From positions 1-64,000 of the forward strand of contig JAFSQE010000032.1 of NCBI GenBank assembly GCA_017446775.1: a DNA stretch of 64,000 nt, given 5' to 3'. The translations under genes and the position numbers were made by a program. This document shows positions 35,377-44,445 of the stretch, one piece after another. Position 1 is the stretch's first letter. Each line of letters starts with the position of its first letter. The DNA comes from Bacteroidales bacterium. GTDB lineage: Bacteria; Bacteroidota; Bacteroidia; Bacteroidales; UBA932. The notes under the pieces were generated by a model. It saw nothing but the letters and a program-made list of their open reading frames with translations, searched no databases and was not told the origin of the DNA.

Positions 35377-37851
35377 TTATATACCCTTCTTTGCGCGAGT
35401 CTGCAGTTCTGCGTTGGTCAGGTTGGCAGTGGGTGTATAACCGGCTATGGGCGCGATGCGCTCGTGGTATGCATCCACAAACCAGCTGGGCTGCGGGAAG
35501 AATGCCTCTTCCAGCTCGTGGCAAGGGGTGATCCAGTTACGGCTTCCGAGAACCACCGGAGCTGCGTCCAGATAGTCGAAGCAGAAGCTTGCGATGTTTG
35601 CTGCCAGATCGTTCAGGAACGACCCGCGGGCAGAAGCGTCGGCTGCGATAATGATCTTGCCGGTCTTCTTCACGCTCTCGATAACCTTGTCGTAGTTGAA
35701 CGGCACGAGGCTGCGGGCGTCGATGACCTCTGCGCTGATACCTTTCTCCTCGAACAGCTTGGCTGCCTTCATGGCGCGGTAAAGGGTAGCACCTATAGAG
35801 AGGATGGTGACATCCTTACCCTCTTTCTTGACATCGGGCTCGCCGATGGGGATTTCGTAGTACTCCTTGGGAACGCCTCCCTTGTGGAACTCCTCGCCCT
35901 GACCATAGATACGCTGGCTCTCGAAGAAGATGACGGGGTCGGTGCCCTGCAGTGCAGAGTTCATCAGACCTTTGGCATCATAAGGCGTTGCGGGGAACAC
36001 GACCTTCAGGCCGGGGATATGGGTGCAGAGGGAGGTCCAGTCCTGACTGTGCTGCGCGCCATATTTGCTACCGACGGAAACGCGTACCACAACGGGCATC
36101 TTGAGGATGTTGCCGCTCATGGCCTGCCACTTGGGCAGCTGGTTGAAGACCTCGTCGCCGCAGCAGCCAAGGAAGTCGCAGTACATGATCTCGGGGATTA
36201 CGCGGCCGCCGCACATAGCATAACCGATGGCGGTGCCGATGATAGCTGCCTCGCTGATGGGCGAGTTGAACAGGCGGTGGTAAGGCAAAGCCTCTGTCAG
36301 ACCGCGGTAAACGGCGAATGCACCGCCCCAGTCGCGGTTCTCTTCACCGTAAGCAACCAGCGATGCGTCTTTGTAGAATCGGTCTACAATAGCCTCGAAG
36401 AGGGCGTCCTTGATACCGAAGGTCTTGATTGCGCTGAAAGGTTTACCGTTCTCATCAAAAGCAAAGCGCTCTTTGGTTGCCAGCTGCTTAACGCGCGGGT
36501 TCTCTTCAAGCGGCATGTTCACATCTGGCTTGGCGTCGGACATGGAATCCACGCTGCCGTTGCTGAACATCATGTCGCCCAGCAGTTCGCTCTCCTTAAC
36601 CAGATCCATACGGGGGGAAACCTCCAGATCGATGGCGAGCTTGTACATCTCGAATATGATGCTCTTCTGCTTAGCCTGAATCTCTTCGAGTTCTTTCTCG
36701 GTTGCGACGCCTGCCTCTACCAGCTTCTCGCCGAAGCACTTGATGCAGTCGATAGCTTCCCATGCCTTGATCTCTTCCGGAGTACGGTAGGTAGAGCTGT
36801 CGGAAGGTGAGTGACCGGCATAGCGGTAAGTTACAATATCGAGCAGTGCGGGACCCTTCTTCTCTGCCAGGAGCGCCATCTTGCGGCGGAAGCCATCGAT
36901 GACTGCCAGCGGATTGTAGCCGTCCACGCGCTCTGCGTGCATACTGTCGGGGTTGAAGCCGGCACCGATGCGGGCTGCAAAGTTATACCCTTCTGTCTCG
37001 CCGCGGGTCTGGCCTCCCATTGCATACTGGTTGTCCATGATGCTGAACAGGATAGGCAGACCACCCTTCATATCGCCTTCCCAGAGCTGGGTGAACTGGT
37101 CCATGGATGCGAAGGTCATACCCTCCATAACCGGGCCGCGACCCAGGGCGCCGTCGCCCAGGTTGGCAACCACGATGCCTTTCTTGCGGTTGACCTTCTT
37201 ATAGAGTGCAGCACCCACTGCGATGGAGCCGCTGCCGCCCACGATGGCGTTGTTGGGGTAAATGCCGAACGGGGTGAAGAAGGTGTGCATACTGCCGCCC
37301 AGACCCTTGTTGAAGCCGGTGGTGCGGGCAAAGATCTCTGCCATTGCACCGTAAAGCAGGAAGTGCATACCCAGATCCTTCACGCTGCCCCCCTTGAAGC
37401 CCTTCTTTGCAACTTCCAGTGTCTTACCGCCCCAGAACTCCTCCATAATCTTTGTGAGCTCTTTTTCAGGCAGTATCTCTATGGAACGGAGACCCTTGGC
37501 CAGGATTTCGCCGTGGCTGCGGTGGCTTCCGAAGATAAAGTCGTCTGTAGTGAGGTTGTAGGCCATACCGACAGCGGCAGCCTCCTGACCCATCGAGAGG
37601 TGGGCGGGACCGGGGTTATTGTATTCCACACCGTTGTAGCCACCGGTGGTCTTTACCAGGTTCAACATCGTCTCGAACTCGCGGATGGTGAACATATCGC
37701 GGTAGATATGCTTCAGGTCATCCTTGGTGAAATTTTTCTCCTTAAGTTCGTCCTTGATGGTCTTGTTGTACTGGTTTACCGGAATCGGAGCAATCTTCAC
37801 TTCGCCTGCCTTGCGCAGGAAATCCGGATCGGCAAATTGTGATTTAGGCAT
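35377..37851 (-). CDS. 2-oxoacid dehydrogenase E1, fused alpha and beta
   Basis: Thiamine-diphosphate enzyme that decarboxylates a 2-oxoacid and passes the acyl group to E2. The alpha part (about 1-460) has DDFIFGSHRSHGEIL, the thiamine motif GDGALGRGPVMEGMTFASM ending in NQYAMGG and the phosphorylation-loop-like YRYAGHSPSDSSTYR. The beta part (about 480-824) has ISEAAIIGTAIGYAMCGGR and VRVSVGSKYGAQHSQDW. In many bacteria these are separate proteins; the fusion is usual in Bacteroidetes. It is 15 bases from the E3 gene. The substrate could be pyruvate, acetoin or a branched-chain 2-oxoacid. Confidence 0.9.
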   Translation of the reverse strand: MPKSQFADPDFLRKAGEVKIAPIPVNQYNKTIKDELKEKNFTKDDLKHIYRDMFTIREFETMLNLVKTTGGYNGVEYNNPGPAHLSMGQEAAAVGMAYNLTTDDFIFGSHRSHGEILAKGLRSIEILPEKELTKIMEEFWGGKTLEVAKKGFKGGSVKDLGMHFLLYGAMAEIFARTTGFNKGLGGSMHTFFTPFGIYPNNAIVGGSGSIAVGAALYKKVNRKKGIVVANLGDGALGRGPVMEGMTFASMDQFTQLWEGDMKGGLPILFSIMDNQYAMGGQTRGETEGYNFAARIGAGFNPDSMHAERVDGYNPLAVIDGFRRKMALLAEKKGPALLDIVTYRYAGHSPSDSSTYRTPEEIKAWEAIDCIKCFGEKLVEAGVATEKELEEIQAKQKSIIFEMYKLAIDLEVSPRMDLVKESELLGDMMFSNGSVDSMSDAKPDVNMPLEENPRVKQLATKERFAFDENGKPFSAIKTFGIKDALFEAIVDRFYKDASLVAYGEENRDWGGAFAVYRGLTEALPYHRLFNSPISEAAIIGTAIGYAMCGGRVIPEIMYCDFLGCCGDEVFNQLPKWQAMSGNILKMPVVVRVSVGSKYGAQHSQDWTSLCTHIPGLKVVFPATPYDAKGLMNSALQGTDPVIFFESQRIYGQGEEFHKGGVPKEYYEIPIGEPDVKKEGKDVTILSIGATLYRAMKAAKLFEEKGISAEVIDARSLVPFNYDKVIESVKKTGKIIIAADASARGSFLNDLAANIASFCFDYLDAAPVVLGSRNWITPCHELEEAFFPQPSWFVDAYHERIAPIAGYTPTANLTNAELQTRAKKGI

Positions 37852-37866
37852 ATTATGTATTTTTAA

Positions 37867-39228
37867 TTATTTGACAGAGAAAACAGCTTCTTTGATGATT
37901 TCGCTCACCGTGGGGTGAGGATATATGATCTGCTTGAGTTCTTCAACGGTCATCTCCATTTCAATGGCCATGCAGCAGCCGTAGAGCATCTCGCTGGAGG
38001 GGTTGCCCATCATGTGGACACCGATAATCTCACCGTGTTTTGCGCCGATGAGAATCTTGCAGAAGCCCTCTCCCCCCTCGTTCTCGGCCACAAAGCGGCC
38101 GGCGTAAGCCATGGGGAGGTTGACAACCTTGAAATCCTTGCCGGCAGCCTTGGCCTGAGCCTCGGTAAGGCCCACGCTGGCAACCTCGGGATTGGTGTAA
38201 ACCACGCTGGGGATGGCGTCGGTGCGCATGTGGTCGTTGCCTCCGGTGAGGTTGTTGACAACAATCTCGCCCTGGCGGTTGGCCACGTGTGCCAACATCG
38301 GATAGCCGCTCACGCAGTCGCCTGCAGCGAACACGTTGGGCACGTTGGTGCGCATCTTCTCATCTACCTTGATGCCGCGCTCCGCCTCTACGCCGATGTT
38401 CTCCAGGCCGATGCCGCGGATGTTGGCGCGACGGCCCACGGATACCAGTATCTTATCGCCGGCAACCTTGTTGACCTTGCCGTCGGGTGTTTCGTAAACC
38501 ACCTTGTTCCCCTCTATTGCGGTGACCTTGCAACCCAGGCAGAACTCGATGCCGCGCTTCGCGTAAATCTTCTGCAGCGATGAGCTGATCTCGTCGTCCA
38601 GCGGACCCAGTATCTTGGGAAGCATCTCCACCACGGTGACTTTTGTGCCGATGGTGTTGAAGAATGCCGCGAACTCCATGCCGATTACGCCGCCGCCGAT
38701 AACCACCAGCTCCTTAGGCTGCTCTTTGAGCGCGAGAATCTCGCGGTTGGTGACAATCACATCGCCAGCCTCTTTCAGGCCGGGAATCGGGGGCACGGCA
38801 GCCTCGCTGCCAGAGCATATCAGCAGGTTCTTTGCAAGATATTTCTCACCGCCGCAGGCGATGGTGATGCCCTCTGCGCTGCGCCCTTCAATCACGGCCT
38901 CGCCCTTGACCACGGTGACCTTGTTGACCTTCATGGCAGCACCTACGCCGCCCACCAGCTTCTTGACCACCTTGTTCTTGCGCTCCATCACCTTTGCAAA
39001 GTCGCAGGAGACGTTCTCTGCACTCACACCGTATTTGTCGCCATGCGCGGCATAGTTGAAAACCTTTGCGCTGTAAAGGAGGGTCTTGGTGGGGATGCAC
39101 CCCTCGTTGAGGCACACGCCGCCAAGCTCGCGCTTCTCAAACAATGTAACGGCCAGGCCCTTGGCTCCGGCTCTTTCGGCAGCCACATAACCTGCGGGGC
39201 CGCCACCTATTATTGCGAGATCGATCAT
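37867..39228 (-). CDS. lpdA: dihydrolipoyl dehydrogenase (E3)
   Basis: FAD enzyme that reoxidises dihydrolipoyl groups with NAD. FAD site IIGGGPAGYVAAERAGAKG, redox cysteines in GGVCLNEGCIPTK, NAD site ELVVIGGGVIGMEFAAF, and the C-terminal catalytic His-Glu pair in YPHPTVSEIIKEAV. At 453 aa it is complete. It lies between E1 and E2 genes, so it serves this complex, and perhaps others in the cell. Confidence 0.95.
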   Translation of the reverse strand: MIDLAIIGGGPAGYVAAERAGAKGLAVTLFEKRELGGVCLNEGCIPTKTLLYSAKVFNYAAHGDKYGVSAENVSCDFAKVMERKNKVVKKLVGGVGAAMKVNKVTVVKGEAVIEGRSAEGITIACGGEKYLAKNLLICSGSEAAVPPIPGLKEAGDVIVTNREILALKEQPKELVVIGGGVIGMEFAAFFNTIGTKVTVVEMLPKILGPLDDEISSSLQKIYAKRGIEFCLGCKVTAIEGNKVVYETPDGKVNKVAGDKILVSVGRRANIRGIGLENIGVEAERGIKVDEKMRTNVPNVFAAGDCVSGYPMLAHVANRQGEIVVNNLTGGNDHMRTDAIPSVVYTNPEVASVGLTEAQAKAAGKDFKVVNLPMAYAGRFVAENEGGEGFCKILIGAKHGEIIGVHMMGNPSSEMLYGCCMAIEMEMTVEELKQIIYPHPTVSEIIKEAVFSVK

Positions 39229-39249
39229 ATGATAATGTTTTTAGTATTC

Positions 39250-40632
39250 TTATTCAAACACAACTTCCAGGGTTTCCAGCTCCGTAGCAATCTGCTTCAG
39301 GAAGCGGGTCGCCTCGCCGCCGTCTATGCTGCGGTGGTCGTATGTGAGCGAGAGGCCGATATGGGGCACGAACGCATAGACTCCGCCGCCCAGATCCTTG
39401 GGACGCGGCACGATGGTGTTCACACCCAGGATTGCGCTCTGCGGCAGGTTGATAATCGGGGTAAATATCTCAACGCCGTAATTGCCCAGGTTGGAAACGG
39501 TGAAAGTAGCCGCCTCGGGGCTCAGGATATCGGGACTGATGCTACCCTTCTTGCAGGCATCGGCAACTGCTTTCAGCTGACGGGAAAGTCCTACGATAGA
39601 TAGGTCGTCGGCATTCTTGACGCAAGGCACCATAAGGCCGCGCTCTGTATCCACAGCCAGGCCCAGATGAACCTTGTTGAAATATTTGATGCTGTCGCCA
39701 AGGAAATGGGTGTTCACATTCGGGAACTTCTTCAGCGCGCGGATAACCGCCAGGCAGATAAAATCGTTCAGGGTGATGTTCACATCCAGCTTGCCCTCTT
39801 CCAGAAGTTTCTTGGCCTGTTTGCGCAGCGACTGGATGCGGCGAGCATCGGCGCTCAGATGGTGGGTCAGCTGTGCGGAGTTCTGCAGACTTGCATGCAT
39901 GCTCTTTGCAATCACCTTGCGGATGTTGCTAAGCTTGCGCACCTCGAAGTCCTCGCCGCTCTCCAGAACATCCTTGCCCTTGGCTGCGGGTGCTGCTGCG
40001 GGTGCCGCCTTGCCCAGATCGGCAGAACGGGCCATGCCTGCCAGGCCGCTGCCTGCTGCGGGAACGGTGGCGCCGGTCTCTGCCGCAATCTTTGCTGCCA
40101 GAGGAGTCTGGCGGGCACCGGATGCAGCAGCGGCCTCGATATCGCGCTCAATGATGCGCCCTTCGGGGCCGGTTGCAGTTACATATGCCAGATTGATGTT
40201 GAGTTTCTCTGCCAGTGCCTTTGCGCGGGGGCTTATGGCACGCTTACCCTCTACTGCCGGGGCTGCGGGCGCGCTCTGGTGCACGGTAATCTCGGGAGCA
40301 GCCACCGGTTTCTCTGCCGGTGCCTGCGCAGCAGCTGCTGCGGGAGCCTCTGCCGCCGGCTGCGCGCCGCCCAGCAGATCGTCTATATTCTCGCCCTCCT
40401 GACCAATTATCATCACGTTGGTCAGCACAGGGATTTCGTCGCCTTCGTTGTAAAGAACCGCAAGAACGGTGCCCTCTACCTTGGATTCCTCCTCAAAAGA
40501 GGCCTTGTCGGTCTCATAGGCAAAAAGGATATCGCCAACCGCCACATGGTCGCCTTTGTTCTTTCTCAATTCGGTAAGGATGCAACTCTCTACGGACTGC
40601 CCCTGCTTGGGCATAATTACAACAGAAGCCAT
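39250..40632 (-). CDS. 2-oxoacid dehydrogenase E2 (acyltransferase)
   Basis: One lipoyl domain (lysine in FAYETDKASFEEES, about residue 43) is followed by an Ala/Pro-rich linker, a peripheral-subunit-binding domain (ISPRAKALAEKLNINLAYV), a second Ala-rich linker and the catalytic domain, which ends with LTYDHRSIDGGEATRFL. The 460-aa chain is complete. It is the first gene of the complex on the minus strand; a promoter candidate lies at 40693-40727. Confidence 0.92.
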   Translation of the reverse strand: MASVVIMPKQGQSVESCILTELRKNKGDHVAVGDILFAYETDKASFEEESKVEGTVLAVLYNEGDEIPVLTNVMIIGQEGENIDDLLGGAQPAAEAPAAAAAQAPAEKPVAAPEITVHQSAPAAPAVEGKRAISPRAKALAEKLNINLAYVTATGPEGRIIERDIEAAAASGARQTPLAAKIAAETGATVPAAGSGLAGMARSADLGKAAPAAAPAAKGKDVLESGEDFEVRKLSNIRKVIAKSMHASLQNSAQLTHHLSADARRIQSLRKQAKKLLEEGKLDVNITLNDFICLAVIRALKKFPNVNTHFLGDSIKYFNKVHLGLAVDTERGLMVPCVKNADDLSIVGLSRQLKAVADACKKGSISPDILSPEAATFTVSNLGNYGVEIFTPIINLPQSAILGVNTIVPRPKDLGGGVYAFVPHIGLSLTYDHRSIDGGEATRFLKQIATELETLEVVFE

Positions 40633-40692
40633 AATTAGTTATCTAAAAGATTATTATTTGGAAGTTATTCGATTTATCGTTAAATTAACGCA

Positions 40693-40727
40693 CAAAGGTA
40701 TAAAAATAATGGAGTTGGTGTAACAAA
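40693..40727 (-). promoter_or_regulatory. promoter candidate for the E2-E3-E1 operon
   Basis: On the minus strand TTTG (40724-40727) is followed after 23 bases by TACCTTTG (40693-40700), a perfect TAnnTTTG -7 box. The spacing is slightly long. The leader to the E2 start would be about 55 bases. Confidence 0.5.
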
Positions 40728-40784
40728 TCCAACCGGAATATTTTAATTTTGCAACAGCTACGTAAATCGGTAAACCCATACAAT

Positions 40785-41636
40785 ATGACTATTTCAAGAC
40801 GTTCATTCATCAAGGCCGGCGCTGCCGGGGCCGTAATGCTCACCGCAGGTGGGTTCAAGCTCAACGGCGCGCAGCCATGCAAGAAATCCTCGAAGAAAGG
40901 TCCTGACGCCTTCCATCTCTCCTGCGCCGGGTACACCTTTGTAAAATTTGACCTCGACACAGCGCTCCGCACACTCCAGAAGGCGGACGTGCACTATCTG
41001 TGCATCAAAGACTTCCACCTGCCGCTCAATGCATCCGACGAGCAGATTGCAGCCTTCCACGCAAAGTGCGCCTCTTACGGCGTCACCGGCTATGGCGTAG
41101 GCCCCATCTACATGGGGACAGAAGCAGAAGTTGACCGCGCTTTCGCTTATGCACGCCGGGTGGGCGTCAACATACTTGTGGGGGTGCCCGGATACGACCT
41201 TCTCCCCTATGTCGACAAGAAACTTGAGGAGTATCCTGAAATCAAACTCGCAATCCACCTTCACGGCCCCGACATCGACATCTACCAAACCGCAGAGGTC
41301 ATCTGGAACAAAGTGAAGGAGTACAATCCCCGCATGGGCATGTGCCTGGATATAGGTCACGACCTTCGCGGCGGCGCCGATCCAGTAAAAGACCTTGAGA
41401 GATACCATACCCGCGTGTTTGACATGCACTTCAAAGACGAATCCGAGGCATCCAAGGCAGGATGGTGCGTGGAGATAGGCCGCGGCAAGATAGACTTCCC
41501 CGCCCTGGTAAAGATGATGCGCAAGGTTGGCTACAGCGGCATGTGCTCCCTGGAATACGAGAAGGACATGGACGACCCCTTCATGGGTATCGCCGAATCC
41601 TTCGGCTACCTTAAGGCGGTCTGCGACATGGCATAA
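40785..41636 (+). CDS. Tat-exported sugar phosphate isomerase/epimerase-like TIM barrel
   Basis: A twin-arginine signal (SRRSFIKAGAAGAVMLTAGG) is followed by an AP-endonuclease-2-type TIM barrel. Metal-site candidates are His in KLAIHLHGPD, the MGMCLDIGHD aspartate and histidine, FDMHFKDE, and CSLEYEKD at the end. At 283 aa it matches the many secreted sugar isomerases/epimerases of Bacteroidetes; substrate unknown. The ATG at 40785 is chosen because the Tat motif follows directly. A -7 box TAATTTTG lies at 40744-40751. A strong terminator follows the gene. Confidence 0.82.
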   Translation: MTISRRSFIKAGAAGAVMLTAGGFKLNGAQPCKKSSKKGPDAFHLSCAGYTFVKFDLDTALRTLQKADVHYLCIKDFHLPLNASDEQIAAFHAKCASYGVTGYGVGPIYMGTEAEVDRAFAYARRVGVNILVGVPGYDLLPYVDKKLEEYPEIKLAIHLHGPDIDIYQTAEVIWNKVKEYNPRMGMCLDIGHDLRGGADPVKDLERYHTRVFDMHFKDESEASKAGWCVEIGRGKIDFPALVKMMRKVGYSGMCSLEYEKDMDDPFMGIAESFGYLKAVCDMA

Positions 41637-41650
41637 TCATCGACTCATAC

Positions 41651-41688
41651 AACAAGAAAGCCGCCCTTTCCAGAGCGGCTTTCTTGTT
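41651..41688. terminator. bidirectional rho-independent terminator
   Basis: Perfect 14-base arms AACAAGAAAGCCGC (41651-41664) and GCGGCTTTCTTGTT (41675-41688) lie between the convergent isomerase and rubrerythrin genes, with A/T-rich outer ends that give U-rich tracts in both directions. Confidence 0.85.
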
Positions 41689-41701
41689 GGCGGACATAGC
41701 A

Positions 41702-42241
41702 TTAGTAGTTCTCGACGCAGATTTCGAAGAATGCCTGCGGGTGGTTGCATGCGGGGCATACCTCGGGAGCGGCGCATCCGACCACGATATGTCCGCAGTT
41801 GCGGCACTCCCACACCTTGACCTCGCTCTTTGCAAACACCTCTGCCATCTCTATATTCTTCAGCAGGGCGCGGTAACGCTCTTCGTGATGTTTTTCGATA
41901 GCGGCGACAAGGCGGAATTTTTGTGCCAGTTCAGGGAATCCTTCTGCATCGGCAGTCTTTGCAAATTCTGCATACATATCGGTCCATTCATAGTTCTCGC
42001 CGGCGGCTGCGGCAGCCAGGTTGGCAGCGGTGTCGCCAATGCCGTTAAGCTCTTTGAACCAGAGTTTTGCATGCTCTTTCTCGTTCTCTGCGGTCTTGAG
42101 GAACAGGGCAGAAATCTGCTCGAAACCCTGCTTCTTTGCCACAGATGCAAAATAGGTGTATTTGTTGCGTGCCTGCGATTCGCCGGCAAATGCGGCCTCC
42201 AGATTTTTCTCTGTCTGTGTGCCTTTGTACTTGTTATCCAT
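41702..42241 (-). CDS. rbr: rubrerythrin
   Basis: Reduces hydrogen peroxide in anaerobes. The ferritin-like domain carries the diiron ligands in [17 protein letters not shown] and [15 protein letters not shown], with a second pair in [11 protein letters not shown] and [13 protein letters not shown]-terminal rubredoxin-like domain has CRNCG and CPACN. ATG 42241 gives 179 aa; the frame upstream of it lies in the promoter region. The minus-strand -7 box TACCTTTG is at 42268-42275. Confidence 0.95.
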   Translation of the reverse strand: MDNKYKGTQTEKNLEAAFAGESQARNKYTYFASVAKKQGFEQISALFLKTAENEKEHAKLWFKELNGIGDTAANLAAAAAGENYEWTDMYAEFAKTADAEGFPELAQKFRLVAAIEKHHEERYRALLKNIEMAEVFAKSEVKVWECRNCGHIVVGCAAPEVCPACNHPQAFFEICVENY

Positions 42242-42260
42242 AATTATCTGTATTAAATGA

Positions 42261-42292
42261 TTTGTAACAAAGGTATGAATTTTGTAAGTTTG
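42261..42292 (+). promoter_or_regulatory. Bacteroidetes-type promoter for the coiled-coil lipoprotein
   Basis: TTTG (42261-42264), a 20-base spacer and TAAGTTTG (42285-42292) match the -33/-7 consensus without mismatch. The start codon lies 26 bases downstream. The divergent rubrerythrin promoter overlaps the spacer, so the two genes may affect each other. Confidence 0.7.
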
Positions 42293-42317
42293 TGAAAGAA
42301 CATTTATACACAAAACG

Positions 42318-43211
42318 ATGAAAAAACTTTTTTACTCCATTTCGATACTGCTGTCTATAGCAGCTCTGTTTGCCTCCTGCAAGCGTGTAGAGGATTCCGA
42401 CCAGTACAAGCAGCTGCTTGTCCGCGTTGATTCCCTGAACCGCGTAAACAAGCAAATCAAGGCCGATTATAACGAGACCCTGGATATGCTCAACGAGATC
42501 GAGGCGGGCTTTAACGAGATATCTGCGGCAGAGAGCAGCCTTATCGCACTCAATCTTGAGAACCAGGGCGACACCATCTCCCGCAAGGAGATCATGCTAA
42601 ATCAGGTAGACAAGATTAAAGACAAGATTGCCCAGCAGCAGCAAAAGATAGACGATTTGCAGGCCCAACTGAGCAAGAGCAGCGCAAAGAACAGGACCCT
42701 TACCGCGACAATTGCCCGCATGCAGCAGGAGCTGGATGAGAAGACGCTCATTATAGAAGACCTGCAGCGCACCGTTTCTGACCAGCGCAACCGCATCAAC
42801 GAGCTTGGCAACACCGTGGCTTCGCTTGAAAAAGATGTTGCCGGCCTCAAGGAGAAGAGCGCAGACCAGCTGTCTCGCATCAAGAGCCAGGATACCGACC
42901 TGAACACCGTGCACTACATCTGCGGTACCGAGAGCGAGCTGGTAGCCTGGAACCTGTTTGAGAAGAAGGGGCTGTTCGATGGCGGCCGCCTGCTGGACAT
43001 CTCGCACAACGATGCCGATTTCAAGACCTTTGACCGCCGCCGCGTATCGGTGGTTCCCACCAACGGCAAGCGGCTCAAACTGCTAACCAACCACCCCGAC
43101 GGCAGCTATACCATAGAGCCTGAAGAAGACGGCACAGAGAGTATCGTCATCACCGATAAAGACAGCTTCTGGAGCATCTCCCGCTACCTGGTAGTCCGCG
43201 TGAAGCGCTAA
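42318..43211 (+). CDS. coiled-coil lipoprotein
   Basis: A lipoprotein signal ([14 protein letters not shown]) is followed by a long coiled coil from about residue 35 to 195 (heptad-like [16 protein letters not shown], then [13 protein letters not shown] and [15 protein letters not shown]). A small globular C-terminal domain (about 200-297) contains [19 protein letters not shown] and ends [11 protein letters not shown]. Proteins of this build are common in Bacteroidetes with no known function; it could span the periplasm. Confidence 0.8.
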   Translation: MKKLFYSISILLSIAALFASCKRVEDSDQYKQLLVRVDSLNRVNKQIKADYNETLDMLNEIEAGFNEISAAESSLIALNLENQGDTISRKEIMLNQVDKIKDKIAQQQQKIDDLQAQLSKSSAKNRTLTATIARMQQELDEKTLIIEDLQRTVSDQRNRINELGNTVASLEKDVAGLKEKSADQLSRIKSQDTDLNTVHYICGTESELVAWNLFEKKGLFDGGRLLDISHNDADFKTFDRRRVSVVPTNGKRLKLLTNHPDGSYTIEPEEDGTESIVITDKDSFWSISRYLVVRVKR

Positions 43212-43217
43212 TTCCGA

Positions 43218-44258
43218 CTACCTGTACCGCCCTGCGGCCCGGCGGACCATGTCGGCTACCTGACCGGCGTAATCGGCAGGAGATATGACCTGCACGAACT
43301 GGCCGTAGGAGAGCAGTTTGCGGGTGAAATCTATCGTAGGATGGATATGATACATAAAGTCTGAGAAGGGTTCGGAGATTTCCGGGCCCTTTTTTGTTGC
43401 GGCTTTCCTTCTCCTGGAAGCGGACGGCTGACTTGCCGCGTCCGGCAGAGCGGCGCCCACCTCCACCTGAGAGGCGTGCAGCGGCAGGGAGCGGAAGTAG
43501 TTGACATATTGCTCTGTGAAGACCCTTACCCTGACATCCATCAGCGGCACGGTATCGTCTATCACCACGCCGTAATAATCGCGGAAATAATCCTCGGGAA
43601 CGGCTCCGCGTGCGCCTTTTAGCACCGTACGGACTACTTTACGGGCATCGAACTTCTCTGAAGAAACGCTGCACTCCCCTATCCTGTCCAGGCCATACAC
43701 ACGGGCCTGGCCGTCGGCGGGCTTGTATGCCAGCATATACCACCGCTGCTCGCGCAACTTCAGGCAGACGGGATAAACGGTAGAGGCAACCGGGAGGGCA
43801 TCGGGCTTGAAGCTCTTGTGGACGATGTTAAGGGCGCGGGAGGTACGCAGCGCCTGCATGATTGCCGGCAGCGCCACACCGCCCGCAGAGGGAATATCCT
43901 CCAGCAGGATGCGGTCTGACATCTCACTGCCGGCGGAGACCGCCTCGTTGATGCTGAGCGAGTTGAGCAGCATCCGTTTTACCTGATTCACCTGCAGCGA
44001 ATCCTCCTCCGCTATGCGGTAACGGAAATGACCGTCCAGACGCACCGCCTCCAGTGTAATCTCAAACAGACTCTCTATCTCACATTTGTAATTGTAGAAG
44101 GTCTTGCGGGCAATCTCCCGCTCGTGATTCTCGTTGTAGATGCAGCCACGCCACAGACGGTTGATGTCTGCACGCGAGATCCCTTGCGGACCCGCCTCGT
44201 AAATAATGTTCAAAAGCCAGATGTATCTGGCGACAAGAGAAGATGTGCTGGTTTTCAT
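43218..44258 (-). CDS. WYL-domain transcriptional regulator
   Basis: An N-terminal helix-turn-helix (YIWLLNIIYEAGPQGISRAD then ARKTFYNYKCEIESLF) precedes a WYL domain (LREQRWYMLAYKPADGQARV, YGLDRIGECSVS). Such regulators often sense nucleic acids or small nucleotides. ATG 44258 gives 346 aa; the frame upstream to 44321 is probably untranslated. It is convergent with the coiled-coil lipoprotein gene, 6 bases apart. Confidence 0.85.
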   Translation of the reverse strand: MKTSTSSLVARYIWLLNIIYEAGPQGISRADINRLWRGCIYNENHEREIARKTFYNYKCEIESLFEITLEAVRLDGHFRYRIAEEDSLQVNQVKRMLLNSLSINEAVSAGSEMSDRILLEDIPSAGGVALPAIMQALRTSRALNIVHKSFKPDALPVASTVYPVCLKLREQRWYMLAYKPADGQARVYGLDRIGECSVSSEKFDARKVVRTVLKGARGAVPEDYFRDYYGVVIDDTVPLMDVRVRVFTEQYVNYFRSLPLHASQVEVGAALPDAASQPSASRRRKAATKKGPEISEPFSDFMYHIHPTIDFTRKLLSYGQFVQVISPADYAGQVADMVRRAAGRYR

Positions 44259-44365
44259 GGCGAAATGAAAAATTTCGGAACAAATATAAAAAATTTTTTT
44301 ATATGCGCCAGGATTTGACACACATAGCGACCCATCTTTGCATCAGAAACAAAAACGTAACCGCC

Positions 44366-44428
44366 ATGAAACTGCTTATCGCCATTGCAATAATCGCCGC
44401 TTCTGTATTATTCGCCGCTCAGGACTAA
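44366..44428 (+). CDS. possible 20-aa hydrophobic peptide
   Basis: A start codon, lysine and a fully hydrophobic stretch (MKLLIAIAIIAASVLFAAQD) then a stop. It has the form of a tiny membrane peptide or a bare signal sequence. It is convergent with atpG, whose stop is 18 bases away. No clear promoter or other supporting evidence. Confidence 0.2.
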   Translation: MKLLIAIAIIAASVLFAAQD

Positions 44429-44445
44429 GCCGGCAACAAAGAGAC

